Positions 53,239 to 61,436 of a stretch of DNA of 64,000 nucleotides are shown piece after piece (position 1 is the stretch's first letter; each line of letters begins with the position of its first letter). A model generated the notes under the pieces. It worked only from the letters and a program-made list of their open reading frames with translations. It made no database searches and was not told the origin of the DNA. The DNA lies in contig JAFLTE010000005.1 in NCBI GenBank assembly GCA_022510565.1, positions 113,949 to 177,948 on the forward strand. Direction: 5' to 3'. The DNA comes from Lachnospiraceae bacterium (GTDB taxonomy: Bacteria > Bacillota > Clostridia > Lachnospirales > Lachnospiraceae). A program made the position numbers and the translations under genes.

Positions 53239-53730
53239 TTACTTTATATTGCTAAAGAGCTTCTTGAGATTTTTTCCCCGTCTGTTACAGAAAAAACCAC
53301 CTGTAGAAGTCTCCAAGGCAACCACAGAATAATTACTCCACCCCTGCAGAGTGTGTCGATAACTCTTATAACGCTTGAGTTTTCTGATGAAGCGCACAGC
53401 ATCATCAGAAATATGTTCCGCCAAAACAATCAGCGATATATCCGAACTGCGATGGTTGGCGTGAGGAACCACCCGCGATAAACCTTCCGTCCATGCTGCT
53501 TCGTCAAGACTTTGAATATCCGGCAATTCTAGCTCCGGGGCTGTAGCAAAGAAAACATACTCATGTGCGTCTGCTTCCGCCAGTCTTGCTGCCTTTACGA
53601 GAAAATACTGCTCATCATGGGTATGAAAAACCGCCTCCGCAGCAAAAGGCTCCGCAACATCTTCTGTTTTAATGTTGTAGTATCGTTTGTAAGATTTCAG
53701 CAGGGTCTGAAGTGCCTCGTCTACGGTCAT
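53239..53730 (-). CDS. Soluble protein of unknown function upstream of cstA
   Basis: A 163-residue soluble protein without recognised motifs. N-terminal half acidic (AEADAHEYVFFATAPELELPD), C-terminal half basic (FIRKLKRYKSYRHTLQGW, NRRGKNLKKLFSNIK). The conserved-looking centre VPHANHRSSDISLIVLAEHI suggests an enzyme-like fold. Starts in the ATGA of the preceding gene (4-base overlap) and precedes cstA. Confidence 0.6.
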   Translation of the reverse strand: MTVDEALQTLLKSYKRYYNIKTEDVAEPFAAEAVFHTHDEQYFLVKAARLAEADAHEYVFFATAPELELPDIQSLDEAAWTEGLSRVVPHANHRSSDISLIVLAEHISDDAVRFIRKLKRYKSYRHTLQGWSNYSVVALETSTGGFFCNRRGKNLKKLFSNIK

Positions 53731-54128
53731 TGTACACCATCCTCTCCCGCAGGTCTTTCTTCATCGGATGTATCGGAAGGCATACCTACAATCGCATCGG
53801 GAGCCAGCAGGCTCATTTTCTCCATTAGTATCTTGGCGGCACGGGAACCCGGAAGCTGGATTTGAGCCAGTTCACTGTCATTATCACAGATTACCAGATG
53901 TTCAATGGCAAAATCACCCCTGCCACAGCACAACTTCGCCGGAACCAGCATAACACGGCGAAAATAGCGATAAATATCAGTATATGGTATGTAATAAATT
54001 TTACGCGCAGAACGAAAATAAAGCCGCTCTGTTCCGAGGCGGAGCTTACCGATTTCCGATGCGCTCTTATATTCCGTTTGGAGATTTTGTGCATTTTCTT
54101 CTGTAGTTTTTAAAGGATAAAACTTCAT
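53727..54128 (-). CDS. Soluble protein of unknown function, first gene of the cstA operon
   Basis: A 133-residue protein with a beta-rich middle (GKLRLGTERLYFRSARKIYYIPYTDIYRYFRR), reminiscent of PH-like/GRAM-type domains, and an acidic tail (SDTSDEERPAGEDG). Not recognised. AGAGGGAAGTC precedes the ATG. Translationally coupled with the next gene. Confidence 0.6.
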   Translation of the reverse strand: MKFYPLKTTEENAQNLQTEYKSASEIGKLRLGTERLYFRSARKIYYIPYTDIYRYFRRVMLVPAKLCCGRGDFAIEHLVICDNDSELAQIQLPGSRAAKILMEKMSLLAPDAIVGMPSDTSDEERPAGEDGVQ

Positions 54129-54173
54129 GACTTCCCTCTATTCCACGTTTCCATTTCCCGTAATATGTTATTA

Positions 54174-55088
54174 TTAGGGCAAAATATGCAGCAGATGTTC
54201 AAAATATTCCGGCAGAGGTGCCGTAATCTCCACATACTCGCCGGAAGAAGGATGAATAAACCCAATCACCATGGCGTGCAGCGTTTGTCCTTCCAGATGA
54301 AAGGGAGACTTTCTGTTACAATATACCTCATCTCCCAACAGCGGATGACCGATGTTTGCCATATGAACACGAATCTGATGGGTACGTCCTGTTTCCAATC
54401 TGCATTCAATATAGGTATAGTCCTTAAAACGCTGTAATACGGTATAATGCGTAACAGCAGGCTTGCCGTTTGTCTCGTTAACAGCCATTTTTTTGCGGTC
54501 TTTCGGATCTCTGCCAATCGATGCACAAACCGTTCCGGTATCCTGTTCTATAACCCCGTGTACAATCGCGCGGTATCTGCGCGTTACAGAGTGCTCCGAT
54601 AACTGTGCCGAAATTACGTTGTGAGCATTGTCATTTTTACAGATAATCAGAGAGCCTGTCGTATCTTTATCGATACGATGTACAATACCGGGACGCAGGC
54701 TGCCGTTAATTCCGGATAATTCATCTTTGCAATGATACATGACCGCATTGACAAGAGTACCGCTGTAGTGTCCCGCTGCGGGATGGACAACCATTCCTTT
54801 GGGTTTGTTCACAATAAGCAGGTCTTTATCCTCATATAAAATGTCAAGAGGAATATTCTCAGGCTCAATAGCGGGCTCTACAGCTTCCGGAATGAGAAAA
54901 ACAATCTCATCATCCACCCGTAGGCGATAACCGGCCTTCTGAGGCTTTCCGTTGACAAATACACCGTTGTCTTTAATACATTTCTGGATATATGTGCGGG
55001 ACAGATCCGGAAGTGCCAGACTAATCCATTTGTCCAGCCGTTCGTCATCCTCTCCCAGCCCAATTTGATAAGTAAACTGTTCCATCAT
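54174..55088 (-). CDS. 23S rRNA pseudouridine synthase RluD-like
   Basis: A 304-residue RluA-family synthase with S4 domain (RLDKWISLALPDLSRTYIQKCI), catalytic aspartate in HRIDKDTTGSLIICKN and RLETGRTHQIRVHMANIGHPLLGD. This is the standard-length form and sits directly after lspA, an arrangement common in bacteria. Coupled with lspA by ATGA. Confidence 0.9.
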   Translation of the reverse strand: MMEQFTYQIGLGEDDERLDKWISLALPDLSRTYIQKCIKDNGVFVNGKPQKAGYRLRVDDEIVFLIPEAVEPAIEPENIPLDILYEDKDLLIVNKPKGMVVHPAAGHYSGTLVNAVMYHCKDELSGINGSLRPGIVHRIDKDTTGSLIICKNDNAHNVISAQLSEHSVTRRYRAIVHGVIEQDTGTVCASIGRDPKDRKKMAVNETNGKPAVTHYTVLQRFKDYTYIECRLETGRTHQIRVHMANIGHPLLGDEVYCNRKSPFHLEGQTLHAMVIGFIHPSSGEYVEITAPLPEYFEHLLHILP

Positions 55089-55612
55089 TTGAGTTCCCTA
55101 TACCGTTTTGATTTGAAACTGATAAAACTCAAATCGTTTTCTTTATATACAAATAACAGAAGAATCACCAAGAATACAGTTGAAACCGTCACATATATAT
55201 CAGCCACATTAAAAATCGGAAAATTGATCAGTACAAAATAGATAAAGTCAACCACATAGTTTAATCGAATCCGGTCAATCATATTACCGATGGCACCGGC
55301 AGCAATCAGGCTCAACAGCAAATGCATGATTCGGTACTTCTTGTGGTCGGGCGTTTTTATCAGAACATAACCAATCACACCCAGAATGACTACTGCTACA
55401 AAGATAAAGAAGGCCTTCTGATTCTGGAGCATTCCGAAAGCCGCACCTTTATTCTCCAGATAATTGAGCTCCAACACGCCGTTAAATATGATATATGCAG
55501 GTTTATCCTTCAAGTGGATGACTGCCAGATATTTCGTATACTGGTCGAGCGCAACAAGTGCGCATATTCCCAATATATCTAAAAGAATCCATAATTTCTT
55601 TTTCAGTCTCAT
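55085..55612 (-). CDS. lspA: Lipoprotein signal peptidase LspA
   Basis: Membrane aspartic protease that removes signal peptides from lipoproteins. The 175-residue protein has four membrane helices and the catalytic aspartates in NMIDRIRLNYVVDFI and FNVADIYVTVS. NYLENKGAAFG is also typical. Its gene overlaps aroB and rluD by 4 bases each. It would process the xylanase and carboxypeptidase lipoproteins found in this window. Confidence 0.95.
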   Translation of the reverse strand: MRLKKKLWILLDILGICALVALDQYTKYLAVIHLKDKPAYIIFNGVLELNYLENKGAAFGMLQNQKAFFIFVAVVILGVIGYVLIKTPDHKKYRIMHLLLSLIAAGAIGNMIDRIRLNYVVDFIYFVLINFPIFNVADIYVTVSTVFLVILLLFVYKENDLSFISFKSKRYRELK

Positions 55613-56718
55613 TCTTTCGCATCCTCATCGCTAAAATAAATTTCTCGGATTGCATCGAGTATTTCATCGTCTGTTACAGTCTTGTCAATGACTGCCTTGC
55701 CGACTTTCTTTAACAAGACAAATTTAATCTGCGTGCCTTCCATTTTCTTATCGGATTTCGTAAGCTTGAGAATTTCCTCCGGATTAATGGAATCGATGCT
55801 GATGGGAAGATTAAAAGGCACAAACATATCACGTACCTCATAATATTCCTCCATGGACAGCCAATTATGCTTCCATGAGATATAAGCTGCTGCTACCATA
55901 CCAAGTGCAATACATTCACCGTGTACCATTTCAAAATTCATGGCTTTTTCAATAGCGTGACCGATTGTGTGTCCGAAATTCAGGAGGGCCCTGTCTCCTT
56001 TTTCCGTGGGGTCTTTCTCCACAACCAGCTTCTTGACAGTACAACTGCGCATGATCATTTCTTCCAGCACGGCCTCGTTCCTGTCGTGAATCTCATACAT
56101 ATTGTCAAGCAGCCATTCGTAGAATATAGCATCCTTAATCAGTCCGTGTTTCATAACCTCGGCGAAGCCCGCATAAAACTGTCTGTCGTCAAGTTCTTTT
56201 AGTGTGGCAACGTTCATATAAACAAGCTTCGGCATATAGAAAGCGCCCACCATATTTTTGTATCCGTCGAAATCCACCCCGGTTTTGCCACCGATACTGC
56301 TGTCCGATTGTGCAATCATTGTGGTGGGAATCTGAACGAAATCCACGCCTCTTAAATAGGTCGCAGCTACAAAACCGGTAACATCGCCGACCACACCGCC
56401 TCCCAGGGCAATGAGCAGATCTTTGCGGTCAAATTTTGCCTCAATTAACGCTTTATAGATATCCCTTACGGTATCTAGTGTCTTATTGCTCTCTCCTGCA
56501 GGGAAACTGTACAGAAGCGTCTGCATACAGTGCCCTTCCAAAAGCTGTATTACCGTATTGCCGAACAACGCTGATGTGTTGGAATCAGCGATGACAGCCA
56601 CTCTCCTGTTTTCCACATCAAATGCCTGCAGTTCATCTACAAGCAGTTCAAAACTGTCTGTGAAGACAATATCATAGCACGGTTTCTTTTCGTAGTTAAT
56701 TGTCATTCTGTTAGCCAT
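55609..56718 (-). CDS. aroB: 3-dehydroquinate synthase AroB
   Basis: Second step of the shikimate pathway, forming 3-dehydroquinate from DAHP with NAD+ and a divalent metal. The 369-residue protein has LIALGGGVVGDVTGFVAATYLRG (nucleotide site), PTTMIAQSDSSIGGKTGVD, GFAEVMKHGLIKD and NFGHTIGHAIEKA with metal histidines. GGAGGAACCC is the ribosome-binding site. First gene of aroB-lspA-rluD. Confidence 0.95.
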   Translation of the reverse strand: MANRMTINYEKKPCYDIVFTDSFELLVDELQAFDVENRRVAVIADSNTSALFGNTVIQLLEGHCMQTLLYSFPAGESNKTLDTVRDIYKALIEAKFDRKDLLIALGGGVVGDVTGFVAATYLRGVDFVQIPTTMIAQSDSSIGGKTGVDFDGYKNMVGAFYMPKLVYMNVATLKELDDRQFYAGFAEVMKHGLIKDAIFYEWLLDNMYEIHDRNEAVLEEMIMRSCTVKKLVVEKDPTEKGDRALLNFGHTIGHAIEKAMNFEMVHGECIALGMVAAAYISWKHNWLSMEEYYEVRDMFVPFNLPISIDSINPEEILKLTKSDKKMEGTQIKFVLLKKVGKAVIDKTVTDDEILDAIREIYFSDEDAKE

Positions 56719-56755
56719 TGGGTTCCTCCGTAATGCAGTGGTTTCTATACGTACG

Positions 56756-56784
56756 AAAACTTCCTGACACTACTGTCAGGAAGT
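56756..56784 (-). terminator. Terminator after sepF
   Basis: Perfect 11-bp stem ACTTCCTGACA/TGTCAGGAAGT with a four-base loop; on the minus strand it is followed by TTTTCG. Confidence 0.75.
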
Positions 56785-56797
56785 CGTCACACAATTA

Positions 56798-57295
56798 CTA
56801 AATTCCGTTATTAATCGGTACATCAAACGAACCGGATAAAATCTCCTGGAAATCACCGGAAATATCAACGCTGGCCGGTGTAATAATAAAGATATAATGT
56901 GAAATTTTCTGTAAGTTACCCGAAATTGCAAAACAAGAACCGGATGTAAAATCAATGATTCTCTGGGCAATATCTACATCCAGACCTTCAAGATTCAGGA
57001 CAACGGTTCTGTTTGCAAGAAGCGTTTCCGTAATTTCTCTGGCATCCTCAACCGTGGTAGGTTTAATCACACATACCTCCATACCTGTGCCGGGCATTTT
57101 CTTCATCTGCCGCATAGGAGTCACTTTAGGTACGGTTTTGCGGATTGCCTTGTCATCATCGTCTAAAGAGTCGTCTCTTACAGCACTCGGCTTCTTTACC
57201 GGTTCCGGATCATCGTCATAGAAATCATCATCATAATAATCGTCATCTTCAGGATTTAATTTCATGGCATTCAAGAACTTGTCCATTACACTCAT
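56798..57295 (-). CDS. sepF: Cell division protein SepF
   Basis: Anchors and bundles FtsZ at the septum. The 165-residue protein has the N-terminal membrane-binding amphipathic helix (MSVMDKFLNAMKL), a long acidic linker with tyrosine/aspartate repeats (DDDYYDDDFYDDD), and the conserved SepF domain (residues about 72-160; VNLEGLDVDIAQRIIDFTSG, ISGNLQKISHYIFIITP). GGAGG precedes the ATG. Followed by a terminator. The order (HlyD-like)-yggS-sepF is typical of Clostridia. Confidence 0.93.
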   Translation of the reverse strand: MSVMDKFLNAMKLNPEDDDYYDDDFYDDDPEPVKKPSAVRDDSLDDDDKAIRKTVPKVTPMRQMKKMPGTGMEVCVIKPTTVEDAREITETLLANRTVVLNLEGLDVDIAQRIIDFTSGSCFAISGNLQKISHYIFIITPASVDISGDFQEILSGSFDVPINNGI

Positions 57296-57349
57296 AACAT
57301 ATAACCTCCGTCATTTTGAGTTATTTCGTTGCCTACAAACTTATGTATA

Positions 57350-58045
57350 CTAAACAATTGTATATTGTCTTTCTCCAAAGATACCGGTACCGACACGAAT
57401 ATATGTTGCGCCTTCTTCGATTGCGACTTCATAATCTCCGGTCATACCCATAGAAAGTTCTTCCATACAAATATTATCAATGTTTTTATGTATTATGTCA
57501 ACATATATTTGTTTTAATTTTGCAAAATATAGTCTATTTTCTTCCGAATCCTCTACATATGGTGCTATTGTCATAAGTCCTTTGACTACAATATTCGGTA
57601 ATTTGGCAATTTCTTCGACCAATGATACGGTCTCTTCCGCGTCCGTACCAAACTTGCTCTCCTCCTTAGCAACATTGACTTCCACCAGAACAGATACAGT
57701 CACATTCTTTTTCACGGCTTCCTTGCTGATTTCCTCTGCAAGCCGCAAAGAATCCACACTGTGAATCATATAAACCTTGTCTACAATATACTTTACCTTG
57801 TTGCGCTGTAAATGACCGATCATGTGCCAACGCACATCAGAAGGCATTTTGTCATATTTATCGATTAGTTCCTGTACTTTGTTTTCACCAAAATCACGAC
57901 AACCTAAATCATAGGCTTCCTTTAACATTTCCACAGGTTTGGTCTTGCTGACTGCAATCAACTTTACATCGCCGCGCGCCCTACCACTTCTGTCACATGC
58001 TGCACTGATATTCTCTTCCACCGCACAAAGATTGTCCCGAATCAT
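57350..58045 (-). CDS. yggS: PLP homeostasis protein YggS
   Basis: Pyridoxal-phosphate-binding protein (231 residues) with alanine-racemase-like barrel but no known catalytic activity; keeps PLP levels balanced. The PLP lysine is in LIAVSKTKP; other signatures are DFGENKVQEL, WHMIGHLQRNKV and GLMTIAP, and LSMGMTGDYEVAI. Sits between a HlyD-like gene and sepF. Confidence 0.93.
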   Translation of the reverse strand: MIRDNLCAVEENISAACDRSGRARGDVKLIAVSKTKPVEMLKEAYDLGCRDFGENKVQELIDKYDKMPSDVRWHMIGHLQRNKVKYIVDKVYMIHSVDSLRLAEEISKEAVKKNVTVSVLVEVNVAKEESKFGTDAEETVSLVEEIAKLPNIVVKGLMTIAPYVEDSEENRLYFAKLKQIYVDIIHKNIDNICMEELSMGMTGDYEVAIEEGATYIRVGTGIFGERQYTIV

Positions 58046-58058
58046 ATATTATATACCC

Positions 58059-59453
58059 TCATTCGTAAATAAATTGATTGTCGTTCACCGTAGACGCGTC
58101 CAGCACAATATAGTCATACACGTTTAATCCATATACCGTGTTGGATTTGACTATGGAATATTCTTCATTTTCATACAGGACATTTACCTGCTTAAAATCC
58201 GCATAACCCTTATTAATATTGTATACGCCCGTCAATGAACCCGTCTTTCCGATGGCAAACTTCTCCGTAGAGTCCGGTTTGACAATATAATTGCCGGCAC
58301 GGAGCACAGAGTCGTCCAGATAATACTCGGTATCCGTCGCATTGTAAATCGTAGTCGCCACAAACTGAATGACGACGTTGCCGTTCTCGTCATATGTCTC
58401 CAGCAGAACACCGTCGTTTCCGCTGTTGCCGCCCTTCGTGATATAAGATTTCGGCACAATAAAGAATTCTTTCTTTACAATGGCGGAATTAGGAATTTTA
58501 AGTCCTTTCTCATCCTCCAGCAAAAGTTCGATATCAATAAAACGATCGGTGCAGAAAGTGATCATGGAGTTGGTGAAGGTTAAGGACACAAAAATGTCGC
58601 CATTTTCATCTGTATAAGACTTGACTTCACCCCATGAAGTGTACTGGTTCTTGAGGAATTTGACTTCCACATATTCTTTTTTCAGAAGTTGTTCGCAAAG
58701 ATCCTCGTCAACCTGGATAACGATGGACCAGTCCTCATCCGTGGACAGCTTGTACACAGGATCACCGCTTGCAATCAGTTTATTATTGACCAGATGTTCT
58801 TTCTCGTAATTTTTCTGGTCGAAAAGATCCTTGTTCATGTCCTCAAGAGTCAGGTTTTCATATCCATCAATGGAATATATGACAATACCGCTTTTCGGCG
58901 CTTTGCAGTAGTTGATAAAGGCTGTTCCGGAGGTGTTGTTCAAGGCATCGGCATTCTCGAGAATATTATAGTTGGACAGTTTAAGCACCGTTCCTTCCAC
59001 GCTGTATTTAAAATTGTACACGTCCGCAAACTCGGTACGGTCAAAACTGTTTGCAAATGCAACGATTTCAGTCTTTAACTCCGAGAGGTCGGCATCCGAG
59101 AGGGAATTTTCCCCACTCTCACTGGATTGTATGTAATCGGACAGCCGGCCCGTCTCGTCCACGGTGTAGACAAGGTTGTTTGCCGCCACACGCTCTCCTT
59201 CCCTTGCGAAATAGTTGACATAGCCTGCATCACTGCCGGTCACGATTTCTTCGGTACGCAGTGCAATGCCTCTGAAAATTTTGTTGGAAGACAGAGAGCC
59301 TTCCACAACATTGTAACCGACAATGTGCTCAGTTTTGAAATACATAAATACGCAGATAATTACATAGACAAAAATTGCAGCAAAAATCAGCATACCGATA
59401 TTCAGGTTTAAAGGGCGTCTGTATTTAGTTATATTTCGTCCGTTGTCTGCCAA
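58059..59453 (-). CDS. HlyD-family-like membrane-fusion protein near sepF
   Basis: A 464-residue protein with one N-terminal membrane helix (about 18-40) and a large external part made of beta-rich domains (biotinyl-lipoyl-like strand pairs, e.g. SGIVIYSIDGYENL and KLIASGDPVYKLSTDEDW). It looks like the adaptor subunit of a membrane transporter but no transporter genes are next to it. It is found in many Lachnospiraceae next to yggS and sepF, which suggests a role in division or the envelope (inference). It starts with ATGGCAGAC after AAAGGAGATTGGGACTTG. Confidence 0.72.
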   Translation of the reverse strand: MADNGRNITKYRRPLNLNIGMLIFAAIFVYVIICVFMYFKTEHIVGYNVVEGSLSSNKIFRGIALRTEEIVTGSDAGYVNYFAREGERVAANNLVYTVDETGRLSDYIQSSESGENSLSDADLSELKTEIVAFANSFDRTEFADVYNFKYSVEGTVLKLSNYNILENADALNNTSGTAFINYCKAPKSGIVIYSIDGYENLTLEDMNKDLFDQKNYEKEHLVNNKLIASGDPVYKLSTDEDWSIVIQVDEDLCEQLLKKEYVEVKFLKNQYTSWGEVKSYTDENGDIFVSLTFTNSMITFCTDRFIDIELLLEDEKGLKIPNSAIVKKEFFIVPKSYITKGGNSGNDGVLLETYDENGNVVIQFVATTIYNATDTEYYLDDSVLRAGNYIVKPDSTEKFAIGKTGSLTGVYNINKGYADFKQVNVLYENEEYSIVKSNTVYGLNVYDYIVLDASTVNDNQFIYE

Positions 59454-59475
59454 GTCCCAATCTCCTTTAACAAAC

Positions 59476-59501
59476 CAAAAACCCCGGGTACACCGAGGTT
59501 T
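59476..59501 (-). terminator. Terminator after the small P-loop gene
   Basis: On the minus strand AAACCTCGG/CCCGGGGTTT-type stem with one mismatch and loop TGTAC, followed by TTTTTGG. Confidence 0.65.
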
Positions 59502-59534
59502 ATGGAATTACGCACTTATCAGTTATGTATAATC

Positions 59535-59954
59535 TTATAACGAAACAATAATCTTTGATTTCAGATTCTCGGGTAACGCACTCTCATCAACAGAGACGCT
59601 CAATACGAAGTCAACATGGAATTTATCGCTAATCGTTTCTAATTTGTCAATCGTAGCTCCGATGTCATTTTCATTGACACAGGCAATTTTCAAAAAGCTG
59701 TCAAAATACATATGCTGTAAGTCATGGTCCTGAGAGATAATACCGCAGATGAAACCGATAAATTCATCGCTGTTAGTTACTAAATAGTCGGAAACATCAA
59801 TCAGTCGAATCTTGTTGTTCAACTCAAACATATGCTTTGTGCTCTTGTCCAAATAAACGACATTTCCCTGTGCATCCTTAATCACTGTATTTACTTTATC
59901 CAATAAATGTTTGGTCTTTCCTTTTCCTTTATTTCCTACGATTAATTGAACCAT
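59535..59954 (-). CDS. Small P-loop protein, unknown function
   Basis: A 139-residue protein that begins MVQLIVGNKGKGKTKHLLDK, a Walker A motif (GxxGxGKT). A Walker B-like hydrophobic strand ending in Asp can be seen (VDFVLSVSVDE). It is too short for a full AAA domain and may be a minimal ATPase or a P-loop nucleotide-binding protein acting with another factor. It stands between the shape operon and the sepF cluster, with its own promoter (60015-60043) and terminator. AGGAGGGTTT is the ribosome-binding site. Confidence 0.7.
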   Translation of the reverse strand: MVQLIVGNKGKGKTKHLLDKVNTVIKDAQGNVVYLDKSTKHMFELNNKIRLIDVSDYLVTNSDEFIGFICGIISQDHDLQHMYFDSFLKIACVNENDIGATIDKLETISDKFHVDFVLSVSVDESALPENLKSKIIVSL

Positions 59955-60014
59955 GGCGAAACCCTCCTAAAGTAAAATATTAGTATAGTCTGTAATATGA
60001 CTTCGTCTATCCAT

Positions 60015-60043
60015 ATTATAAGGGAAAGACGTTAAAAAAACAA
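60015..60043 (-). promoter_or_regulatory. Promoter of the small P-loop gene
   Basis: On the minus strand TTGTTT (60043-60038), 17-base spacer, perfect TATAAT (60020-60015). Confidence 0.65.
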
Positions 60044-60053
60044 CTATAAAAAC

Positions 60054-61046
60054 TTATTTGGCGGACTCTAAAAGCTTGTTCATATCAGAGTATAGACTTT
60101 CACCGGATGTCTCCTTCATAATAATGGATATATAGGGCGTTCCGTCGCTGCCTTTGGAATACAGCATCAAGCAGTGTCCTGCCGCATTGGTTGTTCCGGT
60201 TTTACCTCCGATTACGTGAATGCTCTGCGGCATCTCATAGGTGCCTCGAAGATACAGATTCGTTGTATTTACTTCCAACGATTTCTCATTACCGCTTGCG
60301 TCCGTGTATACTGTACTGTAGGAAGTCATCTGGATGATTTCATTGAATAAATCGTATTTCAGAGCTTCCTGAAAAATGAGATACAAATCATATGTTGTCA
60401 CATAATGGCCTTCTTCGGTCAATCCGTTGGGATTGGTAAAATTGCAGTTTGTAGCACCAAGTTCCATCGCTTCCTGATTCATCAGGGCGACAAATTCCTC
60501 CACTGAACCGGAAATACCCTCCGCAATCAAAACAGCCACATCATTGGCGGAATAAATAAGCAGGACGCGCAGTGCCTGGTCAAGAGTCATTTTATCACCG
60601 GGCTTTAAGCCGCATAGCTGAGCACCGGGCTCCGTTATGAGCACATTTTCGGAAGCTGTCAGCATCTGGTCGGTAGAGCCGTACTTAATCGCGACAAGTG
60701 CAGTCATAACTTTTGTGAGACTGGCAGGATTAATCTGAAGGTTAACGTTTTTTGCATAGAGCGTGTCAAGCTTCTTTAAATCAAAAAGTGCGGCTGCGCC
60801 CGCCTCTGACAAGTCCACACCGGCAGGTTTCACATCTTTATTTACTACGCATAAATCCGCCGCAAACGGCTCTAACGTCTCCTGATTGGTTATATTAAGG
60901 AGCTGAAAACTGCTTACATCGTTATTCAATTCGTACGCCATGTCATATTTTGTGCCGCCACATCCTGTTAAAATTGTGACAAGCATAAGAAGTATGGCAG
61001 TTACTTTTCTTTTTTGATTTCTATTTGTACATTTCACGCCACTCAA
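60054..61046 (-). CDS. D-alanyl-D-alanine carboxypeptidase lipoprotein (DacA type)
   Basis: Removes the terminal D-alanine from peptidoglycan stem peptides. Seen: a basic N terminus and lipobox LTGC (Cys29), the active-site SLTK at 109-112, SAN at 166-168 and KTG in GGKTGTTNAAG. Its C-terminal anchoring helix is absent, replaced by the lipid anchor. The start is a TTG at 61046 with GGAGA before it, or GTG 61037; either lies within the end of mgsA (26-base overlap). Last gene of the min-rodA-mgsA run. Confidence 0.87.
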   Translation of the reverse strand: MSGVKCTNRNQKRKVTAILLMLVTILTGCGGTKYDMAYELNNDVSSFQLLNITNQETLEPFAADLCVVNKDVKPAGVDLSEAGAAALFDLKKLDTLYAKNVNLQINPASLTKVMTALVAIKYGSTDQMLTASENVLITEPGAQLCGLKPGDKMTLDQALRVLLIYSANDVAVLIAEGISGSVEEFVALMNQEAMELGATNCNFTNPNGLTEEGHYVTTYDLYLIFQEALKYDLFNEIIQMTSYSTVYTDASGNEKSLEVNTTNLYLRGTYEMPQSIHVIGGKTGTTNAAGHCLMLYSKGSDGTPYISIIMKETSGESLYSDMNKLLESAK

Positions 61047-61416
61047 GGTCTCCTCTGTCGAGTGATTTGATTAACAGTTCCGCGGAAGCCAGATTCGTCG
61101 CAAGCGGGATGTTGTGTCTGTCGCAAAGCATCACTACGTTGTTGACGTCCGGCTCATGTGATTTCGGATATAAAGGATCGCGAAGGAAAATCACCAGGTC
61201 AATCTGATTATGTTCGATCTGTGCGCCAATCTGCTGTGCACCGCCTAAATGCCCGGCAAGATATTTGTGTATGGACAGATTCGTTACTTCTTCAATCAGA
61301 CGTCCCGTTGTGCCTGTTGCAAACAATTCATTTTTACTCAAAATCCCCCGATATGCAATGCAGAAATTCTGCATCAGTTTTTTCTTCGCGTCATGCGCAA
61401 TGAGTGCAATATTCAT
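61021..61416 (-). CDS. mgsA: Methylglyoxal synthase MgsA
   Basis: Converts dihydroxyacetone phosphate to methylglyoxal and phosphate, relieving sugar-phosphate stress. The 131-residue protein has the start ALIAHDAKK (catalytic His/Asp region), FATGTTGRLI, GHLGGAQQIGAQI and VIFLRDPLYPKSHEPDV with the catalytic Asp. The placement after rodA in a shape operon is known from clostridial genomes and couples central metabolism to envelope genes. Confidence 0.93.
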   Translation of the reverse strand: MNIALIAHDAKKKLMQNFCIAYRGILSKNELFATGTTGRLIEEVTNLSIHKYLAGHLGGAQQIGAQIEHNQIDLVIFLRDPLYPKSHEPDVNNVVMLCDRHNIPLATNLASAELLIKSLDRGDLEWREMYK

Positions 61417-61436
61417 AACGGCGCTCTACTCCTCTA

